A program made the position numbers and the translations under genes. This document shows, one piece after another, positions 43,318 through 54,745 of a stretch of DNA of 64,000 bases. This stretch comes from Apricaphanius iberus (Eukaryota > Chordata > Actinopteri > Cyprinodontiformes > Aphaniidae). Position 1 is the first letter of the stretch; each line of letters starts with the position of its first letter. The notes beneath the pieces were generated by a model that saw only the letters and a list, made by a program, of their open reading frames with translations, was not told where the DNA came from and made no database searches. The stretch is from contig JAPXFQ010000351.1 in the NCBI GenBank assembly GCA_028564705.1, forward strand, positions 1,922,001-1,986,000. Reading direction: 5' to 3'.

Positions 43318-44069
43318 ATCATTCCATTTTTTTTAACCTGTAAATAAAAATACATGTTCTAACTATTGGCTCAATAATTCTGTAAACTGTTTGATATAAT
43401 AAAGCGTATGAATTCAGAAATAGAGGTTGCGCTTCAACAGGAGTCATTGGTGGAGTGCGAATCAAAAATCCAGTGATTATATTCAAAGCAAAGAAAAAAG
43501 TTGGCGCATTCCAAATCTACAACAAAAAGAAAAGGTAGAGGACAGAAGACTCAGTTTTTGTGTGTTTTCACAAATAGTATTTTGTCCTTTGCCTTTTTGG
43601 TTGATTTGGAATGTGCTACCTCTTTTGCTTATAATATAGCCTATATTTTTCAACAAATATCAACTTATTTCTTCAGGACTGCGTGTCACAGGCTCAACGT
43701 TGTTTACAGATGCGGTGATCTCCTTCCATATTTTACTTTTTTGAGCCCCCTTGATCTCACTTTTGAGGCTTCAAAAAGGAATTAGTATATTTTTTTCCAC
43801 TTCATTCATTATTTCGATTTCCTGAGGTGCGAATTTCTTCTTTTTCTGAACCCTGGTCGTCTTTCGTTGAGCCGTGTTGCAAAAACAAGGCGTGGAGGAG
43901 GCCGTTGGTGAATATTTATAGGCGTGACTTTCATAAATACGATCGTTTTCACCCGTGACATTTATCAACAGCTGCAGGTCTTTACGCACAAATCTGTGCC
44001 GATCCGACACGTTCATAAATCCCATTTTGGGTCTTGCGTATTTGTAGTATACACCCAAAATATACACCG

Positions 44070-44099
44070 TTTTCTGCGCAAGTTTGATAAATGAGGCCC
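44070..44099. repeat. Harbinger element right end
   Basis: Ends GCGCAAGTTTGATAAATGAGGCCC. The inverse (GGGCCTCATTTATCAAAC) is a start I remember from fish PIF/Harbinger elements. The L2 frame resumes just after it. I could not find the matching left end near 41.0-41.67 kb. Confidence 0.5.
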
Positions 44100-44489
44100 A
44101 TTATATCTAAAATTGGAGCAGCAATCAAAGGGAAAACCTCTTTTAAAAGTTTAGTTGGGACTGGGTCTAACATGCAAGTTGAAGGTTTTGATGAAGCTAA
44201 TAATTTTAGTAGATCTGAAAGTTCCGCTGCATTAAAGCAGTTCAAGCATATATTAGGTTCAACCATTTTTGATGCTGCCTCAGTAACTAAGGAAGAGGCA
44301 AAAATATTGGGAAGGTTCCCATTTATCTTTTTTTTTTATAGAGTATATTTTATTTATAAAAAATTTCATGAAGTCGTCACTACTAAGAGCTGGGGGAATG
44401 GTTGGCTCGACAGAGCTTTGATCCCGTGTGAGTTTGGCAACTGTATTAAAAAGAAAGAATATGCTGTTCTGGCTGTTCGAAGGCTCTTT

Positions 44490-44882
44490 TTATAAAGCAA
44501 TAGACATTTTTTTAAAATAAGAATCCTGTAAATGCGTGGAGTGCCATTTTCTCTCTAGTTTTTCATTCTGCTTTAGGGCACGTAGCTCTAAATAAAACCA
44601 GGGAGCTAATCTTCTATGGCTAGCCACCTTCCTGTTCAAGGGGGCAACTTTGTCTATTGCCAGACACAGGGAGGAATTAACGCAATGAACTAAAATGTCA
44701 AATTGTGAGGGGTCAGGAGTTAAATCACTATTTTCTATTGTTCTTTTATGTACTGAGGAAACTAAAGTTGGAAAAGCTTCTTTAAAACTTGGTACAGCAT
44801 TGTCTGATAACGTTCTGGTATAATGACGTTTTCTTTCAGGTTTGAAATGATCAGTTAGAGTGAGTTTAAAAGTAAATGCCAC
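44490..44882 (-). pseudogene. L2-like LINE linker between endonuclease and reverse transcriptase
   Basis: Contains IDKVAPLNRKVASHRRLAPW and LERKWHSTHLQDSY, the linker segment of fish L2-type pol. A further piece down to 44,330 continues in other frames. Confidence 0.7.
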
Positions 44883-45650
44883 TGGTAGTCTTTACTTAGT
44901 GCCCACCGGTGATCAGCATTCATTATCGCAAGGACCCCGCAGATCCAAAAGGGAGGTCGGCCAACGGGATGACCCCACGTATATAGATGCTATAGGAGTT
45001 CCTAGAGGAGTACCGGATGAGTATAAATTAGTGAATCAAATCTCAGTTTGGGAATGTAGTCTCTGCTGGTGGTGCACCATCAATAAAAATTTTGCTAGAA
45101 TAATTTATGTCCACTACAATGTTCAGAAACTCGCAAACAACACTAGAGATGGATTTGAAGCTGTCCATGAGCAACTCAAATCTACGTCCCTGATGGCGTT
45201 CCAAAATCAGAAGCGCAGTGGATATGCTATTAGCTGAAAAAGGTGGTATATGATCCATATTTTGTGATCAATGTTGCACATTCATTCCAAATAATACAGC
45301 CTTAGAAGTAAAATTAACTAAAGCTGTGGAGGGCTTAGAACTCTCTCAAACAGATTAAAAGAACAATCTGGTGTGGACACCTCAATGTGGGATAATTTAC
45401 TGAATAATATGTTTGGGAAATGGAAAACTCTTGTAATGTCTATAATGATGTGGCATTATTTGCAGCAGTTATGGTTCTTTGTGGATGCTGTTGCATCCCC
45501 TGCATTCATTCTTTAGTTATAAAGTGTATTGAGCAGGTAGTGGGTAATAACATACAGGGACAATACATGTTGGTTCACGTCCAAGAGCCAGCAGGGGAGG
45601 TCCGAAGAGGGTCTTCATTCATGTTGGAACGAATGAAAAGAGGGATTTGA
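44883..45650 (+). pseudogene. ERV-C env relic
   Basis: Begins abruptly after the LINE. RRSKREVG near 44,945 has a furin-type RSKR cleavage signal. The transmembrane-subunit segment related to 12,907-13,224 follows. At the C-x6-CC motif the first Cys codon is now TGA (near 45,250). A later frame (about 45,420-45,545) has a hydrophobic segment with CGCCCIPCIHSL, as in Env membrane anchors and tails. Several frame changes break the gene, and the surface subunit is missing. Confidence 0.75.
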
Positions 45651-46910
45651 AGTAAAAACAATCATACATTTGTACTAGGCTGTTACAACAGGCATAAATA
45701 CCAGGCTTTGTTTAGATCAGGAATTGTTAAATTGCAGCAGACTGTGTTTAAACAGGAAGGCAGAAAGATAGTTTAGGCAAGGCAAGGCAAGCCAATTTTA
45801 TTTGTATAGCACACTTTCAACACAAGGCAATTCAAGGTGCTTTACATGATTCAGTGATAATGAAACCACATGATTACAAACAAAACATATACGTTTAGCA
45901 GTAATCAATCAGTAAGAAAAGAAAATCTAAGTTTAGGTCAGGACCCCCATAAAAACGGGTGTCTGTAAAACATTTTGGGGGAGAACCAGGCTGGGGGAGT
46001 ATGTGATACTTTGGCACACAATGAATGTTTATGTACTGGGGGTGGTGAAGTATATTAAACATTTATTAATGTTTGATTAAGGTGTTTTAGTGACCATACT
46101 TTTTAATTATACTTTTAAGATTGTTTTAGAGGTATTTTGCAGAGTCAGCTCTTGTGGGTCACAGAAAAACAGGACATTGAGCAGAAAAGCACAGGCAGAT
46201 AACATCACCATACAATTGACAATGGAAGGATGTAAGAGATAACGGTTGGCAAAAACTCTAGTTAGAGCTGATTTGGACAGTCAGAATAACAGGAAGGTAA
46301 TTAATTATGCATGCATGGTTATAAGGAGGCTGGTCTTGGCAAAAGTTTGAATGAAGCAATCATGTTTTGTGTCCCATATTTAACGTTAGGGGGGAGGTTC
46401 TCTAACTTTGTGTTAAAATATAAAACTTTATGTTTCTGTTATATACGTTGTCATTCCTCCTAGGTAGGGTGACCCAGAGTGTGAATAATTTATACCACTC
46501 TGTAAGCTAAATATTTGATTTGTTTTAAGCAACCCTGTGAACCAGTATTTGATTTCTTATATTAAAATCTAAAGAAAATTAAATTACTCTCTTCTCCTCT
46601 CTGATAAAAATGAACACGCATGGGATTTATAGAGTTAAGATTTAAATTGAATATAGAATAAAATCCTTCAGAGGCCATGTCATGTGATTCTTTTTTCTCT
46701 TTCTGTTCAATAAAAGAGATTAGCCCTGTTTAGTCAGGGCACATTCGTGAGCCCGACCTGCAGGGTCGTCTTATAACCAACAGATGTGTTGTTGTTGTGT
46801 CTTTTCTCCTTGTCTGCTGGAATAGAATATCACTATTTCGACCCTGCTGAGGACCGCTCGATCCTAAAACCGTGAACAGAGCTAATTGACAGTTTTGGAG
46901 TTAATCCACA
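45648..46910 (+). repeat. ERV-C 3' LTR with a LINE tail inserted
   Basis: Starts after AAAAGAGGGATT, a polypurine-like run, and has AATAAA at 46,709-46,714 and an end ...GGAGTTAATCCACA matching ERV-A. The length is swollen by about 0.6 kb of foreign DNA beginning near 45,775. Similarity to ERV-A flank DNA continues a little past 46,910, so the end is not certain. Confidence 0.65.
45775..45850 (-). repeat. LINE 3' tail
   Basis: AGGCAAGGCAAGGCAAGCC followed by TTATTTGTATAGCACACTTT and GGCAATTCAAGGTGCTTTAC is a common fish LINE-tail sequence read on the minus strand, ending in TTGCC repeats. Confidence 0.6.
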
Positions 46911-46960
46911 ATAGTGGAACACTTTAATATAAAATTTAAACTCCAGCAGTATCCACTTAT

Positions 46961-47930
46961 GCTTTGTCTTTTTATTAAATTATTTTATTAAAGTGTCTTT
47001 TATTAATGTTTCTATTTTCATTATAATGTGTGTTTAATCACAAAAAAGTATATACTCTCATAATTAAGTGAGCTTGCATAATAAAATATGTTAACTAATG
47101 TGCCTTGGAAAAGGCTTTTATAATGATTTAGATGCTGAACTGTGAAAATTATGTGTGATAAATATATGGTTTTAACTCACCTTATCAAAATGTATTTGTA
47201 AGTGCAGAAAACGGTTCTACTGTTCCAGCTCAAAGGTTGTCCATCTCTGAATAGCAGGAAATGTTGAACGAACCTCACTCTGAATTACCACCTGCATCAA
47301 GAGCCAAACAATCACAAGAAACTGCAAGAATGATGATCTGCTGATTATGTGGAAACTGTCAGTTTGGTGCCGGTGTCAAAAATAGGACACAACCTTCTAT
47401 TGTTCTGCACACGTATATTATGGGCTGAAACCCTGAGAAGGCAGGCTTTTAGGGCTGTTTTGTTTTTGGAGACGGTTGAGAGGTTTTGGGTTGTTTTTTG
47501 TAACTTTGTGGCACGTGATCTTTTATCAACCTGTTTGTAATTAGTAATCATTTTTGAGCTTAAAATTAAATAATAAAATGTTGTTCTTTTGAGTTAAAGT
47601 CGTTTATTTGAACAGGCCTTATATATATATTTATATTGAAGGATAATAACAAAAGGCCAGCCTGAGTGGGGCCTTTACCTCTCAAGCATGAGAACCTGGA
47701 TCCTTTAGTAGAATACTATCTTTGTAATAGTGTTTAAGAAAATTGATAACGTCCAACTAGGAGATAGGTGGACAGAAGGGCCACCTTAGCCCTGTCTCTC
47801 AAGCATCATTGACAGCAGAACGCCACCTCCTGACCGTTAGTAGATCATTTCTGATATTTGAGCAGCTACTCAGATGGAACAGCAATTTTAAAAATTAAGT
47901 CCACCTCTCAGACGACCCAGCATGTGTATG

Positions 47931-47994
<64 letters not shown>

Positions 47995-48767
47995 CCTGAT
48001 CGCTTGAAGAAATAAGTCAAAGGAGAGTAAGCTGTGAAAAAGGCCGAAGTACTTTGCAACTCGAGCAATCAGTCAGGGATCGTTATTCTATATGAAAGCA
48101 GAGAGACAGGTAAGACCAGTAGTCGGATTACCTTGGGTATTTGCGCATATCGAAAGGTGAAAGTAGGGAACAGCTGAATTGCTCTGGCCTGTCGTATAGG
48201 CGGAGGGGAACGTAAATTTGTTATAGAACTGAAGTGCTCCGTTTATCAATCCAAATTAAGAGGACCAGAGGCTAATGATGGTTAGTATCTCAAAATGGTG
48301 ATTATTGATGACAGTCATTTAACCCGGCACTTCGGAGCATCCAACAGTCTCACACACAAAAACTCTGAATACTTTTGAATAAATTTAACCAGGTTTAATT
48401 ATCGCTCAACAAATAGATATTGCAATGACAGCCCTGGACCTTAGTCTTAAACAATGTATTGTGTACAAGAAAAAGGTAACTTTACAGATAAACAGTTGAG
48501 TATATACATTCTACTTTAAGCTCCTCCCTTCACACAGGAAGGAGCTCATCCTGTTTTGTTTTCTGTAAATTCAATGTGTATGGCTTAAATTGATAGGAAG
48601 TGTTCACTTCAGGATGGGAACCATACTAAGGGTGCATGCTAACTTGAAAAAACCTGGCAGCAGATTCCTGGAAAGGTAGGCATTGCTTTCTACAACTTTA
48701 ATATCTCTCTTATATTTCCTGTTATAACATGAACAAAAGGTCACCTTAAGTTCACCAACCTTCTGCT
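46961..48767. other. No recognised gene
   Basis: AT-rich. A frame at 47,345-47,551 (minus) has no recognisable family. Contains the (AT)n at 47,934-47,989. Confidence 0.4.
47934..47989. repeat. (AT)n microsatellite
   Basis: About 28 AT units preceded by GTATGTATGTA. Confidence 0.95.
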
Positions 48768-49063
48768 TTAAAGGGACTTTAAGGAAGTTTAACAGCAAAC
48801 AAATGTATAAAAATTCCAAATTTCTTCTTTATACATGATCCAGCAACGTCCTGGTCAGTAAAAAGAGCCCTGGCCTTTCCACCGTTGCTGACTCTATATG
48901 CCTATAAAATCACTTTATTAGCTATTAATAATTATTGTTCGGGTGGAAAAAGCAGCGCTCCCTCAGCGTCTCCTGGAGGCAGACTAGTGTGTGAATATGT
49001 CATGCGCGTTCACGCTCTGGCGTAGCATTTACTGTTAGCTAGAGTCGCAGAGCAGAGCTAGCG

Positions 49064-50484
49064 TTGCAAGCATGGATTCTGTCGAGAGTAAGAAGAGAGC
49101 AGCTGCAAGCACCGGAAAACACTCCAGCCCAGACCCCAACCAAGATAACCAAGAAAACCAGAGTGTATTCCAGTGCGACAAAGAGGGCAACACTGGAGTC
49201 GGATCGACGTACACAAAAAACAAGAGTAAATATCGGCGCCGCGTTTGAGAAGTCGAAAATGCTGAGAGAATCACTCGGTATGAAAAGAGACCTGCAGCTG
49301 GTGTCATTTTTACTTGAGAGGTAAGAATTCTTTACTAAATACGTGTGGGGAAAAGAGTAGTAGATGCTTTCAAAGCGGGGGTTACGGTATATTGCAATTA
49401 GTACGAACACTTTTTTTATTTGGCTTGTCTGGCGTGCTCACAGCTGACAGCATTGATTGGCTAAATTGTTGGAATTGTGAGAAAGAACTAAGGTATCTAT
49501 CTAAACTTATTACAACTATGTTGCTAATCAAATAAAGTGTGTATGTTACTAGTTGTCATTTGTAAACGTGTGCACATTATGATTGGAGCAGTAAAAGTGG
49601 CAGTGTTGTTTTAGTTTTGAGAAGCACACAGCATCTGAAGAACCACTCAAAACAACAACCCATCGGACAACTCCAGCAGTTTTTGAAGGGACCATCCCCC
49701 CAGTTCAGTCAGTGAGGGGGAGTCCGATAGGTAATTTGACTGGTAAACAAAATGCAACTCCTGTTCCAGGTTATTGTCTCCACATACAAAAAATAAATAC
49801 TCTTTCTTACTTATCTGCAGGGATGACTTCCATGTTGCAGGAGTTCAACCTCTAAAAGAAGATAAAGGAATAGAATAATTGGAAGCAAGGTAAACATGCA
49901 TGGCTTTTATATTATGATGAATAGTTACCCCATGTTTTGTAACTGATGTAGGCTCTAATATTTTTGTTCTGTGTAGCATCAAAGCAATGGAGCTAGAAGA
50001 TGATGCTTTAGATGAGAAACAAGCCAATAGTTTTGAAAACGGTGTGTAAGTAACCAATTATTCTTTTTGAAATTCTCTATGTGTACATATTGTCATATTC
50101 TGCTGCTGTTTTTCTTTTATAATAGTGGTGCATCACAGGATGTGGTTGACCAACTTCCTTGTACTGGCCTGGACGAAGCTGTATTGGACATCGCTGACTG
50201 CGTGGAGGCAGAATTAGAAGACGATCCTGAAGAACTGTCTGAATCATCCACTCCCATTTTCCCAAAACATGACTGCGTGCAGCTGAGTTGGTGCAGACAC
50301 AGCAACTCAGAGGACAGGTAATGATGATAACCAAATGCCTTCTCCATTTTGGTGGAAGAAAATTACATAATTCTAATTTTCCTGTATTTTTCTCTCCACC
50401 AGGACTGGATATATGATCCATAAACAGATACTGACAAGATTCAAAGATCAACACAGCAAATTTTATTTTTATGAATCTAATTAA
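49064..50484 (+). CDS. Spliced gene of the TTAA element, RVNIG-motif protein
   Basis: Exon 1 reaches 49,320 with the frame QKTRVNIGAAFEKSKMLRES, then LGMKRDLQLVSFLLE and donor GAGAG|GTAAGA. I remember this RVNIG.AF..WR.LR motif from uncharacterised fish proteins, function unknown. Candidate exons with canonical borders follow: 49,615-49,730; 49,821 to about 49,890; about 49,979-50,047; about 50,127-50,318 (acidic, DVVDQLPCTGLDEAVLDIAD); and 50,403 to the stop near 50,484. Splicing of exons 1-3 in phase meets a stop soon after 49,850, so either exon 3 is skipped or the copy is broken. No signal peptide. The ATG at 49,064 is only the first in frame; another in a different phase lies at 49,072. 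Confidence 0.5.
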
Positions 50485-50944
50485 TACAAATATGAAAAAA
50501 AGTTTGACAAAAATAACAAAAGTAAAAAGTATTTCCAAGGTGGTCATTAGTTTTAGTTTGGTGTGATGGAGGACGTTCTGGTGCGGCCTGTCTATACTCC
50601 ATAATGTCCATTAGCACTCTTGGCAGACGTGTTACTACCATCTGAAGGACTTCATCTTTCTCCTCAGGAGTTAGTTGTTGCAGCTGTGCCTGAAAATGGA
50701 ATGCAAAAATTAGCAGACAGCTGATCAACCCGTTCTCTCTCCTCCTCAGTGATAGGTCCTGCTCTTCTTCTTCTTGCCTAGCTTCTCCCCCGGCCCATGG
50801 CTGAACCTGCATTTCTGCTTCTCCCTCTTGCTGCTCCTCTCTTCGCTCTTCTCCCTGCTCCTCTAGCTGCTCTCCCTCTAACCCATCCAGAGTCACTGCT
50901 CTCCTCAGAGACTTCAGAATAAACGTTTGGACTGGATTTCTCAA
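50477..50944 (-). CDS. Spliced gene of the TTAA element, acidic protein
   Basis: First part, about 80 residues, is Glu/Gln-rich (LEEQGEERREEQQEGEAEMQ). It is followed by an acceptor-like TTTTCAG near 50,689 and then AQLQQLTPEEKDEVLQMVVT with LPRVLMDIMEYRQ. That suggests an intron of a few dozen bases, although the frame stays open across it. The second part resembles short helical C-terminal domains seen in fish repeat-encoded proteins, but I cannot name one. It converges with the RVNIG gene, the 3' ends nearly touching. Confidence 0.45.
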   Translation of the reverse strand: MRNPVQTFILKSLRRAVTLDGLEGEQLEEQGEERREEQQEGEAEMQVQPWAGGEARQEEEEQDLSLRRRENGLISCLLIFAFHFQAQLQQLTPEEKDEVLQMVVTRLPRVLMDIMEYRQAAPERPPSHQTKTNDHLGNTFYFCYFCQTFFHICIN

Positions 50945-52199
50945 AGGAGAAGTAACAAGTTTTACAGGTTAATGTGGTGGAATGCATTAACAACACTGAA
51001 AAAAAATAAAATGCTTTTGTGATGGTGCTGTATTTACATTGACATAAACAATGTTGCTAATATTTCTTTTACCTAGATCAAAAATATGAACAGATTTGGG
51101 TAAAGTACATAAAAGTTGTACTCAAGTAATAGTAACAGTATCTAAACATATTTTTACTTGAGTAAAGGTATCCATCCAACATGCTATTCAAATAAGACTG
51201 AAAATCGTTTTGGTAAACAGGCTGCTTGAGTACTGAGTAACATCTGATTTTAAAATTGTCATAAGACAGACCTAAACATGGATTTCTTGGCAAATTCAGT
51301 TATTTCATAGAGTGAAAAACAAATTACATCAATAACAACACAAAATAGCTAGTTAGGAGTAGAGGAAACCTATTCTAAGTCATTAATTGAAATATAAAAC
51401 CCAGAAAGTAAGTAATGCATGAATAGATCTTAGAAAAAGGTAAAATGTAATTCCAAAACATGGTGTTTACTGTATACTTTCTTGACCAAAATATCGTCAA
51501 ACAGATTACATTTGAAATCTTATGTCGAGGAGGTTTCCTTTAATAAAGTGTAGGCATGTAGCTGGTTTGTTTTGGGTTAAAATTTGTTTTTCATTCTGTA
51601 AAGCTACAGGCAGCATGTAAAGCATCTAGAAATATTAATGATGTAGGCTTAGCGATCAATCTTAACGACTTATGTCGTTTAAAACAATTTGACAACCTTT
51701 TCCAATAAGCTACAACGCTAATTGCATCGGTCAGAGGAAATGTAAGGGAAGATATTTTTTATCCTAGTAACTGGCCTATACTTGTAAAGTAGCAACTAGT
51801 AAAGTGATTATTTCCTACCAGTGGGATTAGTATGAGTGTTTTTATTTATTTTATTCATCCTTCTAATGTGAGTCATTCATTTTCTTTATTATTTAACTTT
51901 TTCACTCGATTCACTTTGCTATAAATTTGCTCACATATCACATCCTACAAATCCACTCAAATTGATTTGGTCTAAATATCTTACATCACATTCATAATTT
52001 ACCTCAGTTGAAGTCACCCCTGCAAAGCTATATGCTGTCGAGTACCGTATTGACTCAGCAGTTGTTTATGATCGCTTGCGAGTGCACGTACAACATGCAC
52101 ACCTCATGCACAAGCTTAAAAATATGGCTGCAGTTACGCATCTGGCCTGATGAGGCAATCGTGAGCAAAACATTTCCAACTTCCTTAGAGTCCCTTTAA

Positions 52200-52739
52200 A
52201 ACAGAGGATAAAAAAGCAAACGTTGCTGGATTGCTGTCTTTGTCACTTAAGTAGTTCATCTGTTTCCTGTTGTTTGCAACAGTTCCGCAGTTCAGCAGGA
52301 AGCAAACTTCACATGTTTCCATCCCCAGAAGGACAAGGCATTTAAAAATTAAGTTTTATTCTAAAAAGGTTATCAAGTTTAAATCTGCTGCTGTCTTTAT
52401 AGCGCAAAGTGTCATATAGCATTGAAATAAACACCCAAATTACTTTAAGCTTTGACGGCTCATCTTTGATAATAATTTCCAAAAACAGGCTCAGGACACG
52501 GACAAAACATGGCGAAGCGAAGTACTTAGATGACAGCAGACAACAAGAAACCAGTGGAGACATGATGACAGAGGGGAACATGTACACAGGGCAGTAGGAG
52601 AAACTCAAAACAGCTGAGGGTTATCTGAACACAGAGATACACTAAGACAGGGACAAAAAGTCACATTGTGACATTATGCCCCCACAAACGGTGCACCAAC
52701 AAACAAACTACCAGCCAGGGCAAGATGACGGGTCCAAGG
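52200..52739. other. No recognised gene
   Basis: A stretch ending in AAGTCACATTGTGACATTAT and GCCCCCACAAACGG. I see no frame or element end. Confidence 0.4.
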
Positions 52740-53340
52740 TTTTTATCATGCACTTTTCTCCACCCATTCCAACCAGCTTGCCTTCGCTTCTTCACCTCTT
52801 TTCCACACTCCATTTCTTTGGACTGTTGACCTTAAATACTTAAAGTCCTCTACTTTCTTCACTTCCACTCCCTGCAACTTCATAATTCCACTTGTGTCTT
52901 TCTCATTTACTCACATGTATTCTGTCTTGCTGTGACTAAACTTCATTCCTCTCTTTTCCAGTACATACTTTCATCGCTCTAGCTTTTCCTCCACCTCTGC
53001 CATGCTCTCACTGCTGATCACAATGTCATCTGCAAACCCCATATTCCATGGAGACTCCTGTCTAACATCATCCGTCAGCCTGTCTATCACCAAAACAAAC
53101 AAGAAGAGGCTCCCTCTATGCACTCCCACCTCCAATTTAAACTCCTCCATCACTCCTACTGAGCACCTCACTGTTGTCTTGCAGCTTTCATACATGTCCT
53201 GCACCACTCTAACACACTTCTCTACCACTTCAGACTGCCTCATGCCAAACCACAGCTCTTCTCATGGCACCCCATCATAAGCTGTCTTTAAATCTACAAA
53301 GACACAATATAGCTCCCTCTGGCCATCTCTGAACCTCCTG
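52740..53340 (-). pseudogene. RTE-type reverse transcriptase fragment
   Basis: Minus-strand frames: ELYCVFVDLKTAYDGVP near 53,300 (first active-site Asp block), then RVVQDMYESCKTTVRCSVGV and WNMGFADDIVISSESM near 53,030 (FADD box), then GMKFSHSKTEYM-like sequence to about 52,760. These are the palm motifs of RTE-type LINEs, with several frame breaks. It belongs to a different family from the 36.8-38.8 kb RTE. Confidence 0.8.
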
Positions 53341-53661
53341 TCATGGTTCTCACCTGCAGTTCCGGATCCCCGTCCTCCATGGAATTTCTGAACTGAATCA
53401 AGGATCCGACTGTTCTGGACATGTTTTGGAGTCTGGAATTTCAGAGTGCACTTTGGCATTCACACCCTCAGGGTGCCCTCCGGAATTTAAATTTTCAGAA
53501 TGTGTTCCGGAATGTGTTCCAGAATCCAGTTCTCCAGCGAAGGCTCCTTGGCTAGTCTTCAGTCTGTGTCCCCAGGCCAGAGTCCACGGAGGATGTTTTT
53601 GACCTTGGGACTCCAGTGACTATTTCTGAAACCTGGAACTCCAGGGTGCTGTCCAGAACTT

Positions 53662-54261
53662 GTGAATCCAGAGCACTGTCCAGAACCCGGGACTCCACAG
53701 CGCTGCCCAGACCCCGGGACTCCAGCGACTTTTCCTGTGACGGTTCCTGTGACAGTTCCAGCAATTGTTCCAGTGACTGTTCCAGAGGTTGCAGTGACTG
53801 TTCCAGTGGTTCCAGAGACTGTTCCAGAGGTTCCAGTGACTGTTCCAGATGTTCCACTGACTGTTAGAGAAGTTCTAGTGACTGTTCCAGTGACAGGTCC
53901 AGAGGTTCCAGTGACTATTCCAGTGACAGGTCCAGAACCCAAGACTCCAGAGTTGTGGTCTCTTGACTCTCTTGAGAGGGCCCAATCTACAGCTACCTCC
54001 AGCGCGTGCCAGCCACAGGCCGCAGCTCTCACCAGCGGATGCCAGCAGCAGGCCACAACTCCTGTCGTTGTCCAGGAGGGTGTCAGTAATATCAAGACTC
54101 CATCTCCTGTTGCCGTTCCCGAGGGTGTCAGTGGTGAAACGCTGGCTTCCAGAGGGTCCTCTACACCTCGTTCTAGAGGGTCCTCTATGCCTCCTTCCGG
54201 GGGGTCTTCTGCGTCGACACGTTGTGGGCCCTCTGCAGCGTCTGCACTAGCGTCCTCTTGA
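53662..54261 (+). CDS. Pro/Val-rich repetitive ORF, function unknown
   Basis: 199 residues. Residues 25-95 are repeats of PVTVPEVP type, followed by a Gln/Ala/Ser/Pro-rich part (SACQPQAAALTSGCQQQATT) and Ser-rich C-terminal repeats (GSSTPRSRGSSMPPSGGSSA). The opposite strand is also open over 264 residues, which the 12 bp periodicity alone can cause. I do not recognise a family. It may be a fragment of an element-encoded protein or just minisatellite DNA. Confidence 0.2.
   Translation: MNPEHCPEPGTPQRCPDPGTPATFPVTVPVTVPAIVPVTVPEVAVTVPVVPETVPEVPVTVPDVPLTVREVLVTVPVTGPEVPVTIPVTGPEPKTPELWSLDSLERAQSTATSSACQPQAAALTSGCQQQATTPVVVQEGVSNIKTPSPVAVPEGVSGETLASRGSSTPRSRGSSMPPSGGSSASTRCGPSAASALASS
53735..53945. 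repeat. 12/24 bp minisatellite
   Basis: Many variants of GTTCCAGTGACT and GTTCCAGAG in tandem, giving open frames in several phases on both strands. Confidence 0.85.
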
Positions 54262-54544
54262 CTCCACCATTGGACCTCAGCACCACCTTCCAGTGGGTCC
54301 TCGGCACCTCCTTTCTGACGGTACTCTGTGCCATCTGTTTGAGGGTCCTCCATGCCTCGTCGTCGATCCCTCTCCCATTACTGGCTAAAAAGGTTCAAGT
54401 TTAAGCACTGCCGGCCTCAGCACTAGCTTCATCCCAGCGGGGCTCAGCACCAGCTTCAGCCAGCCGGCCTCACCGTCGGCTTCAGCTCAACTGGTCTCAA
54501 TCTCAGCAAAATCTGGCCCGTCCACAAGGTTCGGCCATGTCGAC

Positions 54545-54745
54545 CACTATGTTTCAATGTCAAGCTCCGTTGTACCACAAGTCACAAGGCCAAGCTCCAT
54601 CACTCCACAAGTCAAAAGTTCAAGCACCACCGTTCCACAAATCATAAGGTCAAGCAATGTCACTTCAGAAAGCCACAGGGTTCAGCGCCGTCTCTTCACA
54701 AACCACATGGTTAAGCGCCACCGCTTCTCAAGCCACAAAGTTAAT
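54545..54745 (+). repeat. About 30 bp degenerate tandem repeat
   Basis: Six or so units beginning CAAGCTCC/CAAGCACC and containing CCACAAGTCACAAGG-like cores. In the frame at 54,557-54,856 this gives an approximate 10-residue repeat (SSSVVPQVTR, then SSITPQVK). It is probably related to the 53.7 kb array by position. Confidence 0.7.

Larger units (their letters stand above)
40341..44882 (-). mobile_element. L2-like LINE split by a Harbinger element
   Basis: Minus-strand pieces in order: linker (44,882-44,490), start of reverse transcriptase (44,266-44,100), then beyond the insertion the active-site region (41,017-40,826) and C-terminus (40,625-40,437). The same family as the relic at 32.8-35.3 kb. 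The DNA from about 41,000 to 44,099 is foreign. Confidence 0.75.
48772..52195. mobile_element. TTAA-flanked DNA element with two convergent genes
   Basis: TTAA at 48,768-48,771 and 52,196-52,199. The left tip AGGGACTTTAAGGAAGTT pairs with the right tip, inverted, AGGGACTCTAAGGAAGTT. 3,424 bp long. TTAA duplications occur in piggyBac and Kolobok elements, but no transposase of either is recognisable. A plus-strand gene (exons from 49,064) and a minus-strand gene (from 50,944) run toward each other and meet near 50,470. It may be a nonautonomous or partly deleted relative that carries accessory genes. Confidence 0.75.

Noticed and set aside
50067..50347. Alternative minus-strand frames over the RVNIG gene exons
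   Set aside because: They read opposite to an exon with canonical splice borders and show no motif.
53559..54353. Minus-strand 264-residue Gly/Thr-rich frame as a real gene
   Set aside because: Open only because a 12 bp periodic array lacks stops in most phases; composition follows the repeat.
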